From Dillenia suffruticosa (Eukaryota; Streptophyta; Magnoliopsida; Dilleniales; Dilleniaceae), in the NCBI GenBank assembly GCA_033439265.1, contig JAVTVX010000020.1:15766001-15830000 (forward strand): 64,000 nucleotides of DNA, in the 5' to 3' direction. The translations under genes and the position numbers were made by a program. The notes beneath the pieces are model-generated. The model ran no database searches. It worked only from the letters and a program-made list of their open reading frames with translations, and was not told the origin of the DNA. Numbering within the stretch: position 1 is the stretch's first letter; the number at the start of each line of letters is the position of its first letter. Positions 54,850 through 64,000 of this stretch are shown in pieces.

Positions 54850-57030
54850 TGTAACACCGACACCTCGGTGTAATCACTATTGTACTCCTATTCATTTTAT
54901 ATATGCTCTTACTTATATTCAATGTAGAAAATTCATTAAGAAAATTTTCCGTTAAAATTGCTCCCTAAAAATTTCGACCCAAATCACTAGAAATTAAAAA
55001 TTTTCTAAAATGACCACCGATGGTCCAATAATAATGAGGGTGACTCTAGACTATATAGAAACCTCAAATTTGAGTAGATCGGGTTAAATCTAAAATTTTT
55101 TGAAAAATCTCTGGTGTCGGACATGTCTCGGAAGGCTAAACGACCACATTTTAACACGACATAAATTAAATTAGGCCTAATATGAGATTTTGGGTCTAAC
55201 TTGAATTATAAAAATTTTTGGAGTCAAAATGTAATTTTTATAAGTCAAGGGATCCATTTGAAATTAATGAGAGTTTAGAAGCATAATAAAAAAAATCTTG
55301 GGTTGATTTGTAATTGATTGTAATTAATAGTGAGAGAAAAATGATTTTGTTTGGTGAAAAATGATCCAATGGTGAGGAATAATCCTTGAGATGATCAATG
55401 GTTGAGATTTAAGTGAATTAATAAGTATATTTCTCTCAAATAAAGACCAAACAAGTGAATTGTAGAGAGAGGAGAGTGGTTGGACGAAAATAATGGGAAG
55501 AGAGAGGAAAAGTGTGACTTTGAGAAGCTAATCTAAGAGTGGAGAATAAATTGAAGAGAGATGAATTAATATGAGCCTTTGGATTGAGTTAATGGAATAC
55601 AAAGAACACTATTCATTGAGTGAAAGTGTTAGGTGTCGTGAAAACCAACCAAGGGTGAGGATCTAACTTAGAATTTGGATCAAAATTGTGAGCCCTTGGA
55701 TTTGGTTGTTGGGAGACATGCAATTAATGAAGGAGTTGAGTTGTAGTGAGAGAAAGGGTGCTTGTAGTGTGAGAAAGTGTGTTTGTGAAGGGAGAATAGG
55801 CAAAACCATGAGAGAGAGAAGAGGGAACATTACTTGTGACCAAACAATCCTATGGCTAAGAATAAATCTTGAAAATGTGAAGGGCTAGGATTGATTGGGG
55901 AAAGTTAACAAAAGCCAAACACCTAGTTTTCTTTCATTGCCAAAATCGTGAAGTTCAAGAGCCAAGCAAAAGCTCTTTCCTTTTCTTCTTCTCATGGCCG
56001 TGAGTTCAAGGCGAGAGAACCCAAATTATTTTCAACACACCACTCCAATATTTTTACATTAATCAAATCCTCACAAGCCCAATTACAACATATCCAAAAA
56101 TTGGAGCAAAAATGAGAAGTTTTGCTTGGTGAAGATCAAAGGGAACCAAGAGAAATTCCATTGAAGAAAGGTATGATTTTCTTCAAACAACACTTCAAAA
56201 TTTTTGTATGGATTCTCCCTTCAAATACTAATACAACATATTTAAATTTGGAGTCAAAAGAAAAAGGCTAACTTCGTGAGCTAGAGGAGGCCAAGAGCCC
56301 TAGGCAAGGGAGGAGAAGAAATTTTTGAAGGAAGGCCTTGATTTGGATTTGAAACATCAACAATTGAGGTAATAAAAATTCTGCACATTGCAGAATTTTT
56401 GAGCACTTTGTATGAATGCCTAAATGTGATGTTTTTAGCATGTTTTATAACTTAGAACTTAGGTGGAACCCAAATAAAACATTAGGAATGTGTGCAAAAT
56501 CTATTGACCGTATGTGTGTGCATTGTGGCCAAAAATTTGAGGAGAAAAGTATTTTTGGGTAGGCTGAAAAATTGGATTCAAAGGGCCAGTTGTGTGTAAT
56601 GAATTCTAATGTTAAAGTAATGAATATTGATGTATGATTGTTGAATAAATTGATGTAAGAAATGTGTATGCAAAATTGGTTGTGTTTGGCCAAAAAATTA
56701 GAGGAGAAAGAGGTGTATAGTGTGCAGAAATTTCTGCACTAAAATGGGAGGAAAGAATTGATGTAAATATTGAAACTTTAAATTTCTGCAAAATAGGGCA
56801 AACTAACCGGACCGTAGTCTTTCTGTAATAACTTTTTCTGTACAAATGCAAATTGAGTGAGGTTTTCTGCATATGAAACTAGACTTTCGTAGCTTTAACA
56901 TGAGATATCATTTAATTTGGAAAAGAATTTGATTTTTAATGATTTTTCAAAGTTAGATGTTCCATAGAGAAATACCATATTCTGTCATGTTCTAGTCATG
57001 GAGTTGTTCTCAATTTTGAGGTGATTTTAA
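54850..57030 (+). repeat. Gypsy LTR, plus strand, 3' end lost
   Basis: Starts TGTAACACCGACACCTCGGTGT, with a small CACCGA/TCGGTG dyad at the terminus, nested in the minus-strand LTR before it. It continues for about 2.2 kb and breaks off near 57030. Its last 970 bases are an inverted copy of the following minus-strand LTR. Confidence 0.75.
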
Positions 57031-57062
57031 AACAAGAATGTCATCAATAAACACAATGATGG
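57031..57062 (-). pseudogene. Splinter of gypsy reverse transcriptase
   Basis: About 30 bases that on the - strand read IIVFIDDIL, the catalytic YIDD/FIDD region of Ty3/gypsy RT. It is wedged between two oppositely oriented LTR pieces. Confidence 0.6.
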
Positions 57063-60000
57063 GAGCATTGGGGGTTTTTATGCAAATATAAAACAAATCA
57101 AGCTCTCTTCTCCAATGTTAGCCATAGGCCTCAATAGTATCAAGTACAACAATATCAATCATGTATAGAATCTGTCCGGTGCTAGACAGTGGTGTACACA
57201 CATCCTCCCTTAAATGGTTCATCCGGCCGCAACTATATATATGGCACTTGGGGGATACCTCCTGCAGAAGAGTATCCGAACACAATGGGTGCCATTGCCA
57301 AAGCCTTTCGTAGCTACGGAAGTCCATCATGGACATTATCACATAATCATATCACAAGTGGGCATCCGATCCACGCATCACAAGTAAGCAAATTTAGCCC
57401 ATATTAATTTATCAAAACCAAGTCAGTCAATGTGCCAATGTTAATGAAAGTATATAAATCATGTCAAATTCTCAAAAATGGCACAAAGTCATTTCAACAC
57501 AAATTTCATGAATGCATATCATTTAAACAAACCATTGAGACACTCTAATGATCACAAAAGAACATTTGTAAAAATATATCAATCTCATTTTTTCACACAC
57601 ATCATAAATCATGTCATTTGAAAAGTTATAAAAACATTGATTTGTTAAATCAATAACACAGTTTCTATAGTCCCACTCACCGTATACGGAAGGGTATGGC
57701 ACTCCCTAAGAACACCACAACGTGTTGAAATGTGCTCCTCTCGATCGATCAATAGTGTATCACTACAATAACAATACAAAATATATGCTTATACACACTA
57801 TTTATATTTCAAATCACTTACCAAACTATGACACAATTTGTCACCACGCCTAGTGCACCCATACTAACTATAAAACTTCAACTCTTTTCATTTCTAGCTT
57901 AAGTCTAACTCAATTATACAAAGACATAGAAATTTATTCTAAGTGAACTTGATTGTGAAATTTCAAATTTGTACAGTCATGGAAAACAGATTGTAACTTC
58001 CACCACACATATCCAAATTACATGATTCTTATCTCAAATTAAAGATAAGACATAGATCTACAAATTTCATAACTAGGGCTCAGAATGATTCAGACCAGAA
58101 GTCACCTCACAATTGAGAACAACTCCACGGCCAAAACTAGACAAACATGGTATTTCTCTGCAAAACATCTAACTTTGAAAAATCACTAAAAATCAAATTC
58201 TCTTCAGAATTTGAATGAATCATATCTCATTTTAAAGCTACGGAAATCTAGTTTCATATGCAGAAGTCCTCACTCAATTCACATTTGTGCAGAAAAAGTT
58301 ATTATAGAAAGATTACAATCTAGTCAGTTTGCCCTGTTTTGCAGAAATTTAAAGTTTTAATGTTTACATCAAATCTTTCCTCCTTTTTTAGTGCAGAATT
58401 TCTGCACAATATACACCTTTTTCTCCTCCAATTTCTTGGCAAAACAAAAAAATTCTGCATACTTTTTCTCAACATTTAAATCAACAATCATACACATATT
58501 TTCATCATTTTCACACTAACATTCTGTACACATGTTTTTGTATTTAAAAACAACATTTTCAGCCCACAATTTCACCTTTCACTCCTTCAAATTCTCAACC
58601 AATCACCCACAAATTTTGCACATATGATTTACATTGGAAAACTAAACTTTTCAGCACACTAAGACACATTAAGATCATCTAACTTCTAGACCACACATGC
58701 TGAAATTTTCCTGCACACATTTTCTTAAGTTCTGTTGGATTTTCCTCTAAAGTCTAAGCTATGAAATCGTGTTAAAATACAATGTATGAAGCATTCACAC
58801 ATGGTTCTTTAAATTTTAGCAAGTGCAGATTTTTTTTTTTATATATATACCTTAGATTGAGATGTTTCAAGCTCAATCAAAACTTCTCTCCAAAGATCTC
58901 TCTTCTCCCCTTGCTCCTAGCTCACGGTTACATAAGATTCACCATGCTAGCTTTCTCCTTTTTGATTCCAAATCAACATATGTTATACTAGAGACAAAGA
59001 GAAAACTTTCTTATCTAGTGATGTGGAATGAAACTTGAAGAAACCATAGATCTTTTTCATTTGAAGCTCACGGATCTCCTCTTGGTTCACCAAGCTAGAC
59101 TTCTCCTTTGGTTCTAGTTTTTGGATATCACTACAAAAAAACATGGTTTTAGCCATGAATTTTCGCAAAGGAAAAAATTCGTCACTATTTTGCGACGAAA
59201 AAGTTTTTCGTCGCTAATTTGCCACAAAATTTGCAACGAAAAGAAGTCGTTGCTAAATTAGTGATGGACACATCATTTGTAGCAAAATTCGTCACAAATT
59301 AGTGACGAAAAACTTTTCGTGGCTAAATTTGTCACTAATTAGTGACGAAAAAATTTTCGTGGCTAAATTTATCGCTAATTGACGACAAAAAATTTTTCGT
59401 TGCAAATTTCGTCACTAAATAGCGATGAATAATTTAATCTTTTTTAAATATAATTTTATTTTTTATTTTTATTTTTATTTTATTAATATGTAATATTTAA
59501 GTTAAAAATTAATTTAGCGACGGATTTGTTTTCCGTCGCTAGACCAAATTTTTTTTATATATAATTAAATAAAATATAATATTAATATAATATTTAAATT
59601 AAAAAATTAATTTAGCAATAACACGACGAAATATATATATGCGTTGGTAATTTAGCGACGGAATAAAATTCGTCGCTGAATTTAATAAGAACTTGATTTT
59701 ATTTTTATTTTATTTTAATAATTTCAGCGACAGATTCGGAAATCCGTCGTTGAATTTTATCTTCTTTTAATTATAATTTTATTTTATTTTTATTTTATTT
59801 TATTAATTTATATTAACAAATCATATTATTATTTTATAATATTTTAATTTACATTTTATTTTATTATATTATATTTCATTTTTTTAGAAGAATAATATTA
59901 TTTAATTCTTAAAAAAAACCATATATTTTATTTTATTTAAACTATATATATATTTTAATTAATTTATTATTATTTTTCTTTTTTTTGTTTGATTTAATAT

Positions 60001-60078
60001 TTTTTATTATTGTATAGGTAATTTTATTTTATTTATATTATTTTATTCAATAATATAAATTTTTTAATTAAATATTAA

Positions 60079-60332
60079 TCCGTGCAAGCACCGACGCATG
60101 CGCGCACGGGCGCGTGCCTGCCTGGGTGACTAGGCAGGCGCGGGTGCCTAGGTAGGCGCGGGCGCCTAGGTAGGCACGCGCCTGCCCTACACGCGCCTGC
60201 CTGGACGCCAGCGCATGCTGGGGTGTGCCTGCCTGGGCGCCCAGGCAAGCAAGTGCGAGCGCCTATGCCTGCTGGGGCGTGCCTGCCTGGGCGCCTAGGC
60301 GCCGAGGCAGGCGTGCGGGCACCGGCGCCTTT
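60079..60332. repeat. GC-rich minisatellite-like island in CACTA-2
   Basis: About 250 bases of very high GC inside AT-rich DNA. Built from variants of GTGCCTGCCTGGGCGCC and GCGCCTAGGTAGGCGCGGGC, with many short palindromes (GCCTAGGC, GGCGCC). Open frames here are Ala/Arg/Gly by-products. Confidence 0.8.
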
Positions 60333-60362
60333 GTTTTAATACTAAAAAAACATGCAATTGAA

Positions 60363-60420
60363 GGGATTCGAATTTTGGATCTCAAATTTGAACAGAAGAC
60401 ATATTACCATTGCACCACCG
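60363..60420 (-). other. tRNA-like A/B box segment in CACTA-2
   Basis: On the - strand: TGGTGCAATGG (60417-60407), then 33 bases later ATTCGAATCCC (60373-60363). These fit RNA polymerase III A and B boxes. A full cloverleaf was not found, so it may be a tRNA-derived SINE head or relic. Confidence 0.5.
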
Positions 60421-60952
60421 CTTAATATTAATGTGGAGTGATAATATTTTTGTTTTCTTTCTTCCTCCTCTTTGTTTTCTATTCTCATTTTTTTTCCTTA
60501 TCTCTATTTTTGGGTTTTTTTTTCTTTCTATTCTCATTTCTTATATATAATAATTTTATTAAAATTTCTTATAAGGAATAAAAATATTTTGTGATTAAAT
60601 ATATAGATTTTTTAAATTATTAATATATTATAATTTATTGATAATTATAATTTTATAGTTTTGAGTAAATTATTGATTAAAAAATAAATAAAAATGAAAA
60701 AGAATAATAAAATAATAAAAGAAAAGAAAAAAGAAGAAATCAAAATATAATATTAATATATTTTTTAATTAATATTATTTTAGGTTATATTTATTATTTT
60801 TAATTAATATTATTTTAGGTTGGTGGTATAAATAAAAAAAGTTATTATATTTATTATTTTAAATTTTTATTATATATTATTTTATTATTATTTGAAAAAT
60901 ATGAATAAAAGATAATAAATAATAATAAAAAAATTATATCACGATAATATCT
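60421..60952. other. AT-rich core of CACTA-2, no gene
   Basis: T-rich then A-rich sequence with a duplicated TTTTTAATTAATATTATTTTAGGTT phrase (60760-60823). No coding potential. Confidence 0.6.
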
Positions 60953-61020
60953 TTGGTTTGGTGGTTTACAGGTTGCGTGTGCGTGCAGAAGTTCGGATTT
61001 AGAGTTCGAACCACGGTGGA
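60953..61020 (+). other. tRNA-like A/B box segment in CACTA-2, second copy
   Basis: On the + strand: TGGTTTACAGGTTG (60962-60975, A-box-like) and GAGTTCGAACC (61002-61012, a near-perfect B box). It is the mirror partner of the segment at 60363-60420. Confidence 0.5.
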
Positions 61021-61039
61021 GGCAGAAGGCGCGGCATTT

Positions 61040-61195
61040 TTCTAGAATTAAGAGTTGATGCTGGAGCGCCTGTTGGAGCGCCTGCGCAGGGGTGCTGGCT
61101 CAGGCGGGCAGGTTGCTGGTGTTGGCTCGAGTGGGCAAGGGAGGGCAAGGGACGTGCTGGCTCGGGCGGGCAAGGGCGACACGTGCGCTCCATGG
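61040..61195. repeat. Second GC-rich island in CACTA-2
   Basis: Repeats of GGAGCGCCTG and of GCTGGCTC.GGCGGGCA. It borders the plus-strand tRNA-like segment, as the first island borders the minus-strand one. Confidence 0.65.
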
Positions 61196-61672
61196 ACATT
61201 TCGACAAATTTGGAATCAGCGACGGATTTCAAATCCGTCGAAATCCGTCGCTGAATTTGGGACGGATAATTTTGATATTTTTTTCCCTAAATTAGCAACG
61301 GATTTTAGCGACAAAAATTATCTGTCGCTAAATTTAGCGAAAAATTTTAGATTTTCGTCGCTAAATATAGCAACGGATTTTTTTATGTTGCTAATTTAGC
61401 GACGGATAATTTTTCGTCACTAAATTTTGTGACGAATTTTAGCGACGAAAAATTATTTGTCGCTAAATTTAGCAACGGATTTCTAATTTTCGTCGCTAAA
61501 TTTTTGCGACGCGTTATTAGCGACGGAAAATTTTTCGTCGCTAATGTTTTTAGCGATAAATTTTTTAAAAATTTTCGTCGCTAAATTTGTGGCTAAAAGG
61601 CTGTTTTTTTATATTGTATGTTATTCTAGGGTTTGTGAGAATTTGATTTATGTAAAAATATTTGGGTGTGAT

Positions 61673-63052
61673 TGTAATACTGACTCTTGGTGTATGCTTA
61701 TGTATTCTATTTTATCTTTATATATGATGATTTTTCATAAATCCGTTTATAAATTTCACTCAGAAATTTTTCCGATAAAATTCCCCCAGAAAATTTTTGC
61801 GCCAATTTTTAGGCATAAGTGAATAATTTCGAAATGGGCCACAAATGGTCCTATGATGATAAGATGTGATTTTGAGAGTGAAGAAATTTTTAAATTTGAT
61901 AAATAATTATTTTTAGGGTTAAAACGGTAAAAGTCCATAAATTTGGTCCGTAAACCCTAATTCGGATCAATTTTGACAAATAGGGTCGAGACGACCATAT
62001 TAAATTTTGAAATTGGTCCCATTGGGCCTAATATATGATTTTGGGCCTAACGTGTAATTTTGAGAATTTTGGGGGTCAATTTATAATTTTTATAAGTCCA
62101 GGGACCAAATTGTAATTAACAAGAACCTAGAAGCAATTTTTCAAAAGATAGGGACTTCAATGCAATAAGATGGTAGACAACAAATTGGACAAGTATTTAA
62201 TGCCAAAGCATGGTGTGGTATGGAATGAAAAAGCAAGCATTTATTGAGATATGTTGATGATGACCTTGATTTTTGGGGAATGAAGTGTGCTTGTAAAAAT
62301 TAAAAGATTTCAACCCCTTCATTTGTTGCACCATGAAGTGGACGTGAGTGAGAGGAAGAAGAAGGAAAAATGTGGAGCTTTCTTCATTTCTTCAAGAGCC
62401 AAGAGTGAAAATGAGTGAGTCCAATCTAGGAGGAGAAGATTGTGTTGGAAAATTTTCTTCAAATCTCTAGACACATTTGAAAACAAGGTAAGGCCTTCTT
62501 TTGCATCCTAGAATACTATATTTTTGTTTTGAACCCAAAGGGAGACTCTTAACTTGGTGTACATAGGGTGACCAAAGGCTGGGACTAAGTGGAAAGCTTG
62601 CTTGAGTTTTGCAAGGCAAAGAAATTGAGGTAAATTTTATGTTCTATCTTGCTTTAGATTTTATTTCTATTCATGAATTCACCTTTGTTTTAAGATATCT
62701 TATAGTCAGAATTTTAAAATGCTCTAGTTAAGTAAATTGTAGATCCAAGTCTTATCTTTCCAACGACATAAGAACCACCATAATCAGATATCTGTGCCAA
62801 AAGTTATGGCATTTTTCCTGAAACATGACAGAAAGTTGTTCTGTTTCAAACTATAAAATTAGTGTGTACAAACGAACCATTTCTAACTCTATTTTGGAGA
62901 AACTCAAAAGATAAAAGTTGTAGCTATCTTTTTTGTCTACCACATGTTAAAATTTCAGCCAAATTGCATGAGGGAATAAAAAGTTATATTTTTTCTCCTA
63001 AAGGTGTGTTGACAGAAATTTTGTTTCCAACTGAAAACTGCCTGTTCTGATC
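61673..63052 (+). repeat. Gypsy LTR, plus strand, truncated
   Basis: Starts TGTAATACTGACTCTTGGTG, homologous to 54850 and 29794. The stretch 61750-62110 aligns by eye with 54940-55290. It breaks off near 63052 and is joined directly to an integrase remnant, with no pol end, polypurine tract or primer-binding site between. Confidence 0.72.
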
Positions 63053-64000
63053 ATGATTTATTTCCACCTCTTTGAAGCTCATTCCTCAGCATATGTTATG
63101 CATCCCGGGGGTACAAAGATGTACAAGACCATCAGAGGTAACTATTGGTGGTCGGGTATGAAGCGAGAGATAGCAGACTTTGTAGCTCGACGCTTGGTAT
63201 GTCAGCAGGTGAAGGCCGAGCATCAGAGACCCGCAGGCAAGTTATAGTCTCTTCCCATTCCTAAGTGAAAATGGGAGCATATTACTATGGACTTCGTGAT
63301 GGGATTGCCGCGGACCTCTGCACAGCATGTTGCGATTTGGGTGATTATCGATCGACTCACCAAATCTGCACATTTTATCCCCAACTGCGGAGATCATTCA
63401 TTAGAGGAGTTGGAACGCCTCTACATTGACACCATTGTCCGATTGCATGGGTTACCTATGTCGATTGTTTCAGATTGAGACCCCAGCTTCACGTCTAGGT
63501 TTTGGCCTCTGCTGCAGGAGGCATTGGGCACTAAACTGAACTTCAGTATAGCTTATCATCCTCAAACTGATAGACAATCAGAAAGGACCATATAGACGCT
63601 TGAGAATATGTTAAGAGCCTGCATGATAGATTTTCATGGTAGCTGGGATCAACATTTGCCATTAGTGGAGTTTGCTTATAACAACAGCTACCAGGAGAGC
63701 ATTGGGATGCCACCGTATGGGCTTTGTATGGGAGGAGATGTATGATTCCTCTGTGTTGGGACGAGGTAGGTGAGAGGCGACTCAACAGCGTTGAGCTTGT
63801 TAAGGAGACGAAGGAGAAGGTGAAGATCATCCGTGACAAGATGAAGGCTGCCCAAGATCGGTAGAAGATGTATGCAGATTGGAGGCGAAGACCTCTTGAG
63901 TTTGAGGTTGGAGACATTGTATTTTTGCGGATCTCGCCTTGGAAAAGGGTGATTCGGTTTAGGCAACGGGACAAGTTGAGCCCCTGTTATGTTGGGCCAT
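63053..64000 (+). pseudogene. Gypsy integrase remnant (runs off the window)
   Basis: Reads HPGGTKMYKTIRGNYWWSGMK (63100-63163), LVCQQVKAEHQRPAG, then the core MDFVMGLPRTSAQH (catalytic D), DRLTKSAHFIP, YIDTIVRLHG, SIVSD (catalytic D) and an SERTI segment where the catalytic Glu lies. It continues into WDQHLPLVEFAYNNSYQESIG. Stops occur near 63246, 63267, 63476 and 63592, and a frameshift near 63720. It is close to the copy at 28540-29310 but keeps the HFIP...LERLYIDT segment missing there. Confidence 0.88.

Larger units (their letters stand above)
59129..61616 (+). mobile_element. CACTA-2: complete non-autonomous CACTA element
   Basis: 2488 bp, starting CACTACAAAAAAACATGG and ending GGCTGTTTTTTTATATTG, an imperfect inverted match (TAGTG decayed to TATTG). 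A perfect 3-bp target duplication TAT lies at 59126-59128 and 61617-61619. Both subterminal regions (59170-59420, 61200-61590) carry GCGACGAA/TTCGTCGC arrays. No transposase is encoded. It shares its first 15 bases with CACTA element 1, so it could once have been mobilised by a relative of that element. Confidence 0.88.
57063..61672 (-). repeat. Gypsy LTR, minus strand, split by CACTA-2
   Basis: LTR sequence at 57063-59128 and 61617-61672. With CACTA-2 and one copy of its TAT duplication removed, the two pieces join into an uninterrupted match to the LTR region around 56041-56110 in reverse. It is cut on the right at 61672 by another plus-strand LTR and on the left by the RT splinter. Confidence 0.75.

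Noticed and set aside
60225..60425. Ala/Arg/Gly-rich frame in the GC-rich island of CACTA-2
   Set aside because: Composition follows the repeat; no start context or homology.
60363..61020. Functional tRNA genes
   Set aside because: A and B boxes are present, but I could not build acceptor and anticodon stems, so only tRNA-like is claimed.
61055..61399. 114-codon open frame near the CACTA-2 right end
   Set aside because: It runs from a GC-rich repeat into the subterminal GCGACGAA array, so it is not a plausible protein.
1..64000. A new multi-gene defence or metabolic system
   Set aside because: Every coding stretch that I can identify belongs to copia, gypsy or CACTA elements; no other gene cluster is present.

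Overview
The window is from a nuclear plant genome, almost certainly a flowering plant. It is made almost entirely of nested transposable elements: Ty1/copia and Ty3/gypsy LTR retrotransposons plus CACTA (En/Spm) DNA transposons. I find no host protein gene, no canonical tRNA or rRNA gene, no CRISPR array and no bacterial feature. AT-rich sequence, LTRs several kilobases long, chromodomain gypsy elements and nesting several levels deep all suggest gene-poor, pericentromeric-type heterochromatin. The species cannot be named from the sequence alone.

Layout, 1-18.8 kb: an old, broken copia element (called E0, + strand) runs from 517 to 18777 and has been split by several insertions. The first is an LTR-like insert (3033-3044 and 8014-9103), which itself carries a dead copia element E1 (3045-8013, - strand, target duplication AAATG). 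The second is a 3.06-kb gypsy solo LTR (9490-12552, target duplication AAGTT). The third is an intact copia element E2 (12615-17682, - strand, target duplication GGTAC). E0 coding pieces resume correctly after each insert. Its LTR (18208-18777) is followed directly by a primer-binding site, so internal sequence lies on both sides of it.

Layout, 18.8-41.7 kb: a rearranged copia remnant (19398-21141, -), a gypsy LTR piece (21142-22629, -) and a second intact copia element E3 (22630-27667, +, target duplication ATCAT). Next come a 5'-truncated chromodomain gypsy element with an LTR of about 4.1 kb (27715-33871, +), a decayed gypsy element on the opposite strand with its LTR (34316 to about 40600) and another gypsy LTR piece.

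Layout, 41.7-64 kb: a CACTA element begins at 41708, with long arrays of GCGACAAA/TTTGTCGC repeats and a broken TNP2-type transposase (45820-48440). Its right end was not found. After an AT-rich stretch with diverged 160-bp repeats and tRNA-like segments come gypsy LTRs in both orientations, two of which form a large inverted repeat. A complete non-autonomous CACTA element (59129-61616, target duplication TAT) sits inside one of these LTRs. A gypsy integrase remnant fills the right edge.

The only reading frames that look functional are the Gag-Pol polyproteins of E2 (1392 aa) and E3 (1398 aa). In both, the gag ATG straddles the LTR/primer-binding-site junction and the reading frame ends inside the 3' LTR, so the primer-binding site and polypurine tract are both translated. 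I see no new multi-gene system. The best leads are this compact copia layout, the paired MYB-core hairpins in the copia U3 regions, the tRNA-like segments inside the CACTA-type regions, and the inverted gypsy LTR pair with a reverse-transcriptase splinter at its centre.
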